DNA of 64,000 bases, from positions 62,001 to 126,000 of the forward strand of contig JALUTY010000021.1 of NCBI GenBank assembly GCA_027021615.1, in the 5' to 3' direction. The notes beneath the pieces were generated by a model that saw only the letters and a program-made list of their open reading frames with translations, was not told where the DNA came from and did not search any database. This DNA comes from a bacterium (GTDB lineage Bacteria; Desulfobacterota; Deferrisomatia; Deferrisomatales; Deferrisomataceae). The first letter of the stretch is position 1. Every line of letters starts with the position of its first letter. Of this stretch, positions 8,624 through 15,772 are shown piece by piece. Position numbers and translations under genes: made by a program.

Positions 8624-10036
8624 ATGGCTGTTGCTCTGGCGACCCAACCCAAGACCCCCGATCCCTCGCCTCGCCCGGACCGGACCGAGGAGCCGGCCGG
8701 GGCGGACCACGTGTTCTACCGCAGCCCGGGTAAGCGCTACCCCAAGGCCGTGCGCGCCGAAGGGGTGTGGATCTGGGACGAGACCGGCCGGCGCTACCTC
8801 GACGGATCATCGGGGGCCTGCGTGGTGGCCATCGGACACGGCGTTCCCGAGATCCGGCAGGCCGCCCTGGCCCAGTTCGACCGGATCGCCTTTGCCCACG
8901 GCTCCCAGTTCACCACCGAGGCCTGCCAGGAGATGGCCGCCCGGGTGGCGGCGCTGTCGTCCGCCCCGGAGCTGGACAAGGTGTACTTCGTCTCCGGCGG
9001 ATCCGAGGCAGTGGAGACCGCGGTGAAGATGGCCCGGCAGTACTGGCGGGAGCAGGGCATGCCCGAGCGCTACAAAGTGATCAGCCGGTGGACCGCCTAC
9101 CACGGCAACACCGCCGGCGCGCTGGCCCTGGGCGGCCACACGGGGCGTCGGGCCCCGTACATGCCCCTGATCCTCCACACCCCTCACATCGAGCCGTGCT
9201 ACTGCTATCGGTGTCCGTTCCACCGCAGCCCGGCCACCTGCGCGCTGGAGTGCGCCGAGGCCTTGGAACGCACGGTCCGGTACGAGGGCCCGGACTCCAT
9301 TGCGGCCTTCATCGCCGAGCCCGTGGTAGGGGCCACGGCCGGGGCCCTGGTGCCGCCGGATGGGTACTGGCCCCGAATCCGGGAGATCTGCGACCGCTAC
9401 GGCATCCTTCTGGTGGCCGACGAGGTGATGACCGGGGTGGGCCGCACCGGCCGCTCCCTGGCCTTGGAGCGGTGGGGCGTGCACGCCGATCTGGTGGTGT
9501 TGGCCAAAGGGCTGTCGTCGGGGTACGCGCCCATCGGGGCCGTGCTGGTCCACCGGAAGGTCCACGACGCCATCCGGGAAGGGTCGGGCCGGTTCGTGCA
9601 CGGCCACACCTACGGCCAGCACCCGGTCAGCATGGCCGTGGGCGCGGCCGTGTTGAGATACATGGAGGAGCACGATCTGGTAGCCCGGGCCGACGCGATG
9701 GGAAGGATCCTCCTGGCCCGGTTGCGCCAGGAGCTGGGGCATCACCCCCACGTGGGTGACATCCGGGGGGTGGGCCTGTTCGCGGGCGTGGAGATGGTGT
9801 CCGACCGGGAGACCCGCGAGCCGTTCCCGGCCGAGGCCCGGGTGGCCGAGCGGGTGGGGGCCGAGGCGTTTCGCCTGGGGCTCGTGACCTATCCGGGCAG
9901 CGGCTCGGTGGACGGGACCCGGGGTGATCACATCCTGCTGTGCCCCCCGTTCGTGATCTGCGAGACCGAGATCGACCTTTTGGTGTCGATCCTAACCGAG
10001 GCGGTGGAACGGGTCACGGGCGGTCAAAGCGCTTGA
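8624..10036 (+). CDS. Class III PLP-dependent aminotransferase (omega-amino acid type)
   Basis: 470 aa, RBS GGAGGGG. Fold type I class III transaminase: substrate/PLP segments VSGGSEAVETAVKMAR, VADEVMTGVGRTG, and the Schiff-base lysine in LAKGLSSGYAPIGAV. A Cys-rich insert near residue 190 (CYCYRCPF, then CALECAEALE) occurs in one branch of this family. Likely converts an omega- or beta-amino acid to the oxo acid with an alpha-keto acid acceptor. The position between BKACE and a TRAP-TAXI importer suggests a pathway import, transamination, keto-acid cleavage. Exact amino donor unknown. Confidence 0.9.
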   Translation: MAVALATQPKTPDPSPRPDRTEEPAGADHVFYRSPGKRYPKAVRAEGVWIWDETGRRYLDGSSGACVVAIGHGVPEIRQAALAQFDRIAFAHGSQFTTEACQEMAARVAALSSAPELDKVYFVSGGSEAVETAVKMARQYWREQGMPERYKVISRWTAYHGNTAGALALGGHTGRRAPYMPLILHTPHIEPCYCYRCPFHRSPATCALECAEALERTVRYEGPDSIAAFIAEPVVGATAGALVPPDGYWPRIREICDRYGILLVADEVMTGVGRTGRSLALERWGVHADLVVLAKGLSSGYAPIGAVLVHRKVHDAIREGSGRFVHGHTYGQHPVSMAVGAAVLRYMEEHDLVARADAMGRILLARLRQELGHHPHVGDIRGVGLFAGVEMVSDRETREPFPAEARVAERVGAEAFRLGLVTYPGSGSVDGTRGDHILLCPPFVICETEIDLLVSILTEAVERVTGGQSA

Positions 10037-10184
10037 TTCGAGATCAAAACAGGTTTTTACTGCTCCGGGGGCAGCAAGCGCGTTTCCGTGCTCCGAGCCG
10101 GGGGAGCAAGGGAAGAGGCGCAGGTCCCTGCGGCACGGTAAGCACCGACCCGGCACGAACCGGAGCCGGGAGATCGGAACAAGC

Positions 10185-10213
10185 TTGACACCGTGGACCG
10201 GTTCGGGTACATG
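10185..10213 (+). promoter_or_regulatory. Candidate sigma-70 promoter for the TRAP-TAXI genes
   Basis: Perfect TTGACA at 10185-10190, 17-bp spacer, weak -10 TACATG at 10208-10213, in the 250-bp spacer ahead of the binding-protein gene (ATG 10287). The rest of the spacer (10037-10184) shows nothing I can name. Confidence 0.5.
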
Positions 10214-10286
10214 AACCGCCCTGTTTGACCACATCAAATGGTTTTCGTCACGGGCCCCTGGCCCACAACGGTAAGGAGGGAAGGTC

Positions 10287-11261
10287 ATGAGGAAGCTCGC
10301 CGTGTTGGCCCTGGCCCTGGGCGTGTCGGCCTTGGGTCTCACCACTGACGCCTCCGCCCGGATGCGTTACGTCACCATCGGCACCGGAGGGGTGACCGGG
10401 GTGTACTACCCCACCGGTGGAGCCATCAGCAAGATGGTCAACAAGAAGCGCAAGGAGTACAACCTGCGGGTCACCGTGGAGTCCACGGCCGGCTCCGTGT
10501 TCAACGTGAACGCCATCATGAACGGGGACCTGGAGTTCGGGATCGTCCAGTCGGACCGCCAGTACCAGGCGTGGAACGGGCTGGCCGAGTGGGGAGGCAA
10601 GCCCCAGAAAAAGCTTCGGGCGGTGTTCTCGATCCACCCCGAGTCGGTGACCCTGGTGGCGGCGGTGGACGCAGGCATCAAGACCATCTACGACCTCAAG
10701 GGCAAGACCGTCAACATCGGCAACCCCGGGTCCGGCCAGCGGCAGAACTCCATCGACGCCTTGGCTGCGGCCGGCATCGACTGGAAGAAGGACATCCGGG
10801 CCGAGGGGCTGAAGGCGGCCGAGGCTCCCGGGATGCTCCAGGACGGCCGGATCGACGCGTTCTTCTACACCGTTGGCCACCCCAGCGGCGCGATCAAGGA
10901 GGCCACGGCCGGCGCCCGCAAGGTGCGGTTCGTGGAGATCCCGGCCGAGGTGGTGAAGAAGCTCACCGAGAAGTACCCCTACTACGCCGCATCGAAGATC
11001 CCGGTAGAGTTCTACCCCGGGGCCGAGAACAAGCAGGACGTGCCGACCTTCGGCGTGAAGGCCACCTTCTGCACCTCCATCGACGTGCCCGAGGACATCG
11101 TGTACGCGATCACCAAGGAGGTGTTCGAGAACTTCGACGAGTTCAAGAAGCTCCATCCGGCCTACAAGGTTCTCACCAAGGAGAGCATGCTCGAGGGCCT
11201 GAGCGCTCCCCTACACCCGGGCGCCGAGAAGTACTTCCGGGAGGCCGGTCTGCTGAAGTAG
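10287..11261 (+). CDS. TRAP-TAXI solute-binding protein
   Basis: 324 aa periplasmic binding protein; AAGGAGGG-type RBS. A signal peptide is clear (MRKLAVLALALG to TDASA, cleavage about residue 23). The mature start MRYVTIGTGGVTGVYYPTGG is the TAXI signature (IGTGGxxGxYYP), and STAGSVFNVNAI plus LEFGIVQSD are further family segments. TAXI systems use an ion gradient to import small carboxylates or amino acids such as glutamate. The membrane partner follows. A strong hairpin between the two genes would give more binding protein than permease. Confidence 0.93.
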   Translation: MRKLAVLALALGVSALGLTTDASARMRYVTIGTGGVTGVYYPTGGAISKMVNKKRKEYNLRVTVESTAGSVFNVNAIMNGDLEFGIVQSDRQYQAWNGLAEWGGKPQKKLRAVFSIHPESVTLVAAVDAGIKTIYDLKGKTVNIGNPGSGQRQNSIDALAAAGIDWKKDIRAEGLKAAEAPGMLQDGRIDAFFYTVGHPSGAIKEATAGARKVRFVEIPAEVVKKLTEKYPYYAASKIPVEFYPGAENKQDVPTFGVKATFCTSIDVPEDIVYAITKEVFENFDEFKKLHPAYKVLTKESMLEGLSAPLHPGAEKYFREAGLLK

Positions 11262-11272
11262 ACGTCCTGCCC

Positions 11273-11307
11273 GCGGGGGAGGGCCTCGAGCCCTCCCCCG
11301 CCTTTCC
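11273..11307 (+). terminator. Terminator/attenuator inside the TRAP operon
   Basis: A perfect 12-bp stem (GCGGGGGAGGGC at 11273-11284 and its complement at 11290-11301), 5-base loop, then CTTTCCT. The weak T-run suggests partial termination. Confidence 0.7.
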
Positions 11308-11369
11308 TCGCCCGGGCTCACTCTCCTGACCCACGCTTTCCAACCCGACCATCCGGCAGGGAGACCGCC

Positions 11370-13445
11370 ATGTCCGTGCCCCCCGCTGACCTGGAGACCA
11401 CCGACCAGAACCTGGCTCAGCGCCTCAAGGAGGAAGAGGAGCTGGGACTGCGCCGGCCCCACGGCTGGCAGCGTTGGCTCGTGCCCGCCATCGCGCTGAC
11501 ATGGAGCGCGTTCCAGCTCTCCCTCGCCAGCTGGCTCCTCCTGGACTCCACCTACGTGCGGGCCATCCACCTGGCCTTTGCCTTTGCCATCGTGTTCCTG
11601 TCGTACCCCACGCTGCGGCGCACGGTACGCATCCCGGGGCTCCGGTGGCTGGGCGAGAAGCGCAGGATCCCGGGGATCGACATGGCCCTGGCCCTGGCCG
11701 CTGTGGTCTCGGCCGTGTACATCGCCTGGGACTACGAGGGCGTGTCGGCCCGCATCGGCATCCCCAACACCCAGGACATCGTGTTCGGCATCGTGCTCGT
11801 GGTGTTCCTGCTCGAGGCGGCCCGCCGGGTGCTCGGGCCGGCCATGCCGATCATCGCCGGCGCGTTCACCCTGTATGCCTTCTTCGGGCCGTACATGCCG
11901 GACGTGATCGCGTTCAAGGGCGTGAGCCTCGATCGGTACGTGAGCCAGATCTCCATGAGCACCGAGGGGATCTACGGAATCCCCCTGGACGTGTCGGCCA
12001 CCATCGTGTTCCTGTTCGTGCTGTTCGGCTCCATGCTCGAGAAGGCAGGGGCGGGCCGGTTCTTCATCGATCTGGCCATGAGCCTGCTGGGGCGGTACAA
12101 GGGCGGGCCGGCCAAGGCCGCGGTGATGTCGAGCGGGCTCACCGGCCTCGTGTCGGGCTCGTCCATAGCCAACGTGGTGACCACCGGGACATTCACGATC
12201 CCCCTCATGAAGAAGGTGGGATACCCCCCCACCAAGGCCGCGGCCATCGAGGTGGCGGCCAGCACCGACGGCCAGATCATGCCACCGATCATGGGGGCGG
12301 CGGCGTTCATCATCGCCGAGTACGTGAACGTCTCGTACCTGGAGGTGGTCAAGGCTGCGGCCATCCCGGCCTTCGCCTCCTACGCCACCCTGTTCTACCT
12401 AACCCACATCGAGGCCTCGAAGCTCGGGCTCCGGGGGCTTCCCAAGGCGGACCTGCCCCGGTTCCGACAGACTCTGGTCTCGGGTCTCCACTACCTGATC
12501 CCGCTCCTCGTTCTCCTCTACGAGCTGATCATCCCCCGTCACTCCCCGGACCTGGCCGCGTTCCGTGCCATCCTGGTGCTCGCCGCGGTCATGCTGCTTC
12601 AGCACCCGATCCGGGCCTGGCGGACCGGGGGGGACATGGGCGCGGCCCTACTGCGCTCCGGCGCAGAGATCCTGGACGGGCTGATCTCGGGGGCCCGAAA
12701 CATGGTCAGCGTGGCCGTGGCCACGGCAGCCGCCGGCATCATCGTGGGCGTGGTGACCATGGGGCTCGGGGGTCTCATCACCGACGTGATCGACACCCTG
12801 AGCCAAGGGAACATCTACCTGATGCTCGCGATCACGGCGTTCGCCAGCCTGATCATGGGTATGGGCCTTCCGACCACAGCCACCTACATCGTGATGGCGG
12901 CCCTCACCGCCCCGGCCATCGTGCAGATCGCCGAGTGGAACGGGCTGTTCGTGCCGATCATCGCGGCCCACCTGTTCTGCTTCTACTTCGGGATCCTGGC
13001 CGACGACACCCCGCCGGTGGGCCTGGCCGCCTACGCGGCCGCAGCGATCGCCAAGAGCCCGCCGATCCCCACCGGGCTCCAGGGGTTCATGTACGACATC
13101 CGCACCGCCATCCTGCCGTTCATGTTCATCCTGAACCACGACCTGATCCTGTGGGGGATCGACAGCTGGCCCCAGGGGCTCATGATCTTCGCGGCCACCT
13201 GCATCGGGGCGTTCGCCTTTGCCTCGGCTACCCAAGGGTGGTTCATCACCTGGAACCGGTGGTACGAGGTGCCGCTGCTGCTCCTGGTGACCCTGATCAT
13301 GATGCGCCCCGACTGGACCAGCAGCCTGGTGGGCATCCCCCGTGAGCAGCGCTACTGGATGTACCTGGTGGGGCTGGCGGTGTGGGGGCTGGTGTACCTG
13401 CTGCAGAAACCCCGGGTGGCTCGGACCGCCCCGAGCCCGGCCTAA
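11370..13445 (+). CDS. TRAP transporter fused permease (DctQM-type)
   Basis: 691 aa polytopic inner-membrane protein that fuses the small (4TM, DctQ-like) and large (12TM, DctM-like) TRAP subunits, as usual in TAXI systems. Many hydrophobic segments run from residue 35 onwards. DctM-type signatures include SGLTGLVSGSSIANVVTTG, EVAASTDGQIMPPIMGAAAF, and the second repeat MGMGLPTTATYIVMAAL and FGILADDTPPVGLAAYAAA. It works with the TAXI binding protein upstream. Its TAA stop forms part of the CTAA that flanks the inserted 176-bp element. Confidence 0.95.
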   Translation: MSVPPADLETTDQNLAQRLKEEEELGLRRPHGWQRWLVPAIALTWSAFQLSLASWLLLDSTYVRAIHLAFAFAIVFLSYPTLRRTVRIPGLRWLGEKRRIPGIDMALALAAVVSAVYIAWDYEGVSARIGIPNTQDIVFGIVLVVFLLEAARRVLGPAMPIIAGAFTLYAFFGPYMPDVIAFKGVSLDRYVSQISMSTEGIYGIPLDVSATIVFLFVLFGSMLEKAGAGRFFIDLAMSLLGRYKGGPAKAAVMSSGLTGLVSGSSIANVVTTGTFTIPLMKKVGYPPTKAAAIEVAASTDGQIMPPIMGAAAFIIAEYVNVSYLEVVKAAAIPAFASYATLFYLTHIEASKLGLRGLPKADLPRFRQTLVSGLHYLIPLLVLLYELIIPRHSPDLAAFRAILVLAAVMLLQHPIRAWRTGGDMGAALLRSGAEILDGLISGARNMVSVAVATAAAGIIVGVVTMGLGGLITDVIDTLSQGNIYLMLAITAFASLIMGMGLPTTATYIVMAALTAPAIVQIAEWNGLFVPIIAAHLFCFYFGILADDTPPVGLAAYAAAAIAKSPPIPTGLQGFMYDIRTAILPFMFILNHDLILWGIDSWPQGLMIFAATCIGAFAFASATQGWFITWNRWYEVPLLLLVTLIMMRPDWTSSLVGIPREQRYWMYLVGLAVWGLVYLLQKPRVARTAPSPA

Positions 13446-13621
13446 CCCGCATGATTCATGAAGCCTTCTGCTGCAACCGCCGATTGCACGCCATCTCGGG
13501 GCGTGCTCGCGCCTTGGGGCTCAGCGTACCGTCCCGTACGCCTGCGCCCCTCGTTGCTGCGCTTGCCCCGACCTGACGCACACTCGACGGTTTCGCGACG
13601 AACGCTCATGAATCATGTGGG
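13446..13621 (+). mobile_element. MITE-like 176-bp element, copy 1
   Basis: Terminal inverted repeats of 16 bp: CCCGCATGATTCATGA at 13446-13461 and TCATGAATCATGTGGG at 13606-13621, one mismatch. CTAA is found directly on both sides (13442-13445 and 13622-13625), consistent with a 4-bp target duplication. No coding capacity. A second copy of nearly the same length is at 60838-61014. Confidence 0.7.
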
Positions 13622-13637
13622 CTAACGGAGGTGCCCC

Positions 13638-14126
13638 GTGATTCCCGTGTACAAGACCATTTTGTACGCCACCGACCTCTCCCCCAACGCGGCCCAGGCG
13701 TTCCGACACGCGGTGAGCCTCGCACGGCATTACGACGGCAAGATCCACATCCTTCACGTGCTCCCCGAGGTGGACTCGGCGGTCGTCAACTACGTGTCCA
13801 CCGTGATGGGTGAGGGCCGGCTCGGCGCGTTCGAGGTGGAGCACAAGCGCGAGGTGGTCGAGGAGATCGAGCGCAGGCTCGCCCGGTTCGCCGAGCAGGA
13901 GCTGCCCGACCATCCGGAAGACCGGGCCCGGGTGGCCGGAATCCTCGTGAGCCACGGCGACCCCGCCGTCCAGATCCTCGAGGCGGCCGAGGACGTGGAT
14001 GCCGACCTCATCGTGATGGGTAGCCACGGCAAGGGCCGGCTGCGGCACGTGTTCCTGGGCACCGTGGCCGAGCGGGTGCTCCGGAAGTCCCGCCGACCCG
14101 TGTTCGTGTCGAGGCTGGTGGAGTGA
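13638..14126 (+). CDS. Universal stress protein (UspA family)
   Basis: 162 aa, GTG start with GGAGGTG upstream. Begins YKTILYATDLSPNA and ends with the ATP-binding type loop VMGSHGKGRLRHVFLGTVAERVL (G2xG9xG(S/T) region), so a nucleotide-binding Usp is expected. Cytosolic. It follows the TRAP permease after the inserted element, and Usp genes often accompany TRAP-TAXI transporters, so it may be part of that unit; the element now separates them. Confidence 0.92.
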   Translation: MIPVYKTILYATDLSPNAAQAFRHAVSLARHYDGKIHILHVLPEVDSAVVNYVSTVMGEGRLGAFEVEHKREVVEEIERRLARFAEQELPDHPEDRARVAGILVSHGDPAVQILEAAEDVDADLIVMGSHGKGRLRHVFLGTVAERVLRKSRRPVFVSRLVE

Positions 14127-14173
14127 GACGTGCGGACGTCGGGACGTTAGGACGTCCGCACGTCCACACGTCC
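14125..14173 (+). repeat. Period-8 tandem array (GGACGTCN type)
   Basis: Five to six degenerate octamers built on GGACGT/GCACGT. The array starts at the stop of the Usp gene and encodes the last residues of the convergent phosphoesterase. Confidence 0.75.
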
Positions 14174-14920
14174 CAGCGGCAGCTCCACCGGGGCGAACCG
14201 CACGAAGTCCGCGCTCACCAGGTAGTAACGCACGCCGTTCTTCTCGCCGTAGGGGTTCTCGAACCGATCCCACCCAGTGCCATGGAGGTGGCCGAACACG
14301 CACAGGTCCACCCGATGCCGTTCGAGCAGCCGGGTGACCGGCGTGTCCTCCAGCCGGGGGGAGGTTGGGGGGAAGTGGAGCAAGGTCACTCGAAACGCCG
14401 TGCCGTCGGGCAACGATCGCAGGGCACGCTCCAGACGACGCAGCTCCCGCTCGTAGATGCGCCGATCCTCCTCCTCGCCCCGGATACCGTGGAGTCGGGC
14501 GTCCTCGCCGGGCAGGTGGCCCATCAGGGGCGAGAAGTCCAGGTTCGGGTCCACCCAACCCCGGGCACCGGCGAACCCTACCCCTTCCAGGGTCGTCCCC
14601 TCCCCCTGGATCGCAAACGCTCCATCGGGTAGCATCCGGCGCACCCGGGACGTGGAGGTCCACCAGTAGTCGTGGTTACCCTTGACCAGGATCTTGCGGC
14701 CGGGCAGCGTCCCCAGCCAGGCCAGGTCGGGCTCGGCCTCCACGGGCTTCAGGGCCCAGGAGAGGTCCCCCGGCAGGCACACCACGTCCCCCGGGGCCAC
14801 CCGCTCCTGCCAGGCCCGGGCGATCCGGCCGGGATGGTCCCGCCAGTGGTCGCCGAACACGTCCATGGGCTTCGGTTTTCCGAACGAAAGGTGCAGGTCC
14901 GCAATGGCCCAGATCCGCAT
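14147..14920 (-). CDS. Metallophosphoesterase
   Basis: 257 aa from the ATG at 14920, which has GGGAGGA six bases upstream; a GTG two codons earlier (14926) is possible. Calcineurin-like metal site motifs: IADLHLSFG, CLPGDLSWAL, VKGNHDYWW and GHLHGTGWD. Related to YkuE/MPPED-type cytosolic phosphoesterases; substrate unknown. The last residues (GRVDVRTS) are encoded by a period-8 tandem array. Its start codon overlaps that of the divergent methyltransferase. Confidence 0.88.
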   Translation of the reverse strand: MRIWAIADLHLSFGKPKPMDVFGDHWRDHPGRIARAWQERVAPGDVVCLPGDLSWALKPVEAEPDLAWLGTLPGRKILVKGNHDYWWTSTSRVRRMLPDGAFAIQGEGTTLEGVGFAGARGWVDPNLDFSPLMGHLPGEDARLHGIRGEEEDRRIYERELRRLERALRSLPDGTAFRVTLLHFPPTSPRLEDTPVTRLLERHRVDLCVFGHLHGTGWDRFENPYGEKNGVRYYLVSADFVRFAPVELPLGRVDVRTS

Positions 14921-15653
14921 GCGCACTCCTCCCGAGGCGTTCGAAGACCCCCTTTATACGGATTTCGGCCCCACCGCGCGACTCCTGCCCGCGGGATACG
15001 AGGTCACGGTCCGCCGCCTCACGGTGGCCGGCCGAACAATCCGGCTGCTTCAGCCGGCCGATCCCAACGCCTTGGCCGATCGGGTGGACCCCCGGGCGTT
15101 CGAGGAGGACGAGCGGTTTCCGTACTGGGCCGAGCTGTGGGCCTCTGGGGTGGCCCTGGCCGAGTTCCTACTGTCGACAAACCGGGTGGTGCCGGGGGTC
15201 GGGGCGGTGGAGCTGGGGTGCGGCCTGGGGCTTGTGGGCACGGCCGCGGCCCTGGCCGGGGCCCAGGTGGTGTTTACCGACTACGACCCCGATGCCCTGG
15301 GGTTCGCCCGGGCCAACCACGGCCTGAACCTGGGCCGCCCCGGCGAGGTCCGGATGGTGGACTGGCGTGAGCCTCCGACGGACCTGGTCGCACCACTCGT
15401 GCTCGCGGCCGACGTGCTCTACGAGCACCGGTTCCTGGACCCCTTCCTCGACACCCTGAAAGCCGTGCTGGCCCCCGGGGGCCGCGCCTTCGTGGCCGAG
15501 CCGGGGCGGAAGATCGCAGAGGGTGCGGTGGAGCGCCTGGATCGGGAGGGGTTCCGGAGGGAGCTTCACCTGTTGGAGATCGGGTGGCAGGGGGCGAGCC
15601 ACGGGGTGTGGGTGCATGAAATAGGCTGGGAGGCTAGGAGGCTGGGAGGCTAG
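14919..15653 (+). CDS. SAM-dependent methyltransferase (lysine/nicotinamide N-methyltransferase-like)
   Basis: About 244 aa. The Rossmann SAM site is VGAVELGCGLGLVGTAAAL with VVFTDYDPDAL, and LVLAADVLYE is the METTL-type motif of small-protein lysine methyltransferases. The WAELWASGVALAEFL stretch ahead of motif I also fits this family. The ATG at 14919 overlaps the start codon of the divergent phosphoesterase; an ATG at 14904 is the alternative, and neither has a strong RBS. The last residues (GWEARRLGG) come from a period-8 tandem array, so the native C-terminus may have been altered. Confidence 0.82.
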   Translation: MRTPPEAFEDPLYTDFGPTARLLPAGYEVTVRRLTVAGRTIRLLQPADPNALADRVDPRAFEEDERFPYWAELWASGVALAEFLLSTNRVVPGVGAVELGCGLGLVGTAAALAGAQVVFTDYDPDALGFARANHGLNLGRPGEVRMVDWREPPTDLVAPLVLAADVLYEHRFLDPFLDTLKAVLAPGGRAFVAEPGRKIAEGAVERLDREGFRRELHLLEIGWQGASHGVWVHEIGWEARRLGG

Positions 15654-15672
15654 GAGGCCGGGAAGCTGGAAC
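15622..15672 (+). repeat. Period-8 tandem array (GGAGGCTR)
   Basis: Six or more degenerate copies of AGGAGGCT/GGGAGGCT. The first copies are inside the methyltransferase reading frame. The same unit recurs near 31871, 40900, 47815 and 59307. Confidence 0.8.
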
Positions 15673-15711
15673 GCTCGCTCCCGGCTCCCCTTTCCGTCCC
15701 TCGGCCCCCTC

Positions 15712-15772
15712 GGGTCCCTTGCCCCGCCCCACGAGAACTCTCGGTTTGGACGCAACTCGGTATCAGTGGGAG
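15712..15772 (+). repeat. Fragment of the dispersed repeat: right end only
   Basis: GGGTCCCTTGCCCCGCCCC followed about 20 bp later by TTTGGACGCAACTCGG and TATCAG. The same pair of blocks flanks the full copies at 28477 and 59413. A short reverse piece (ACCGAGTTGCGTCCAATA) is at 26069-26086. Confidence 0.5.
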
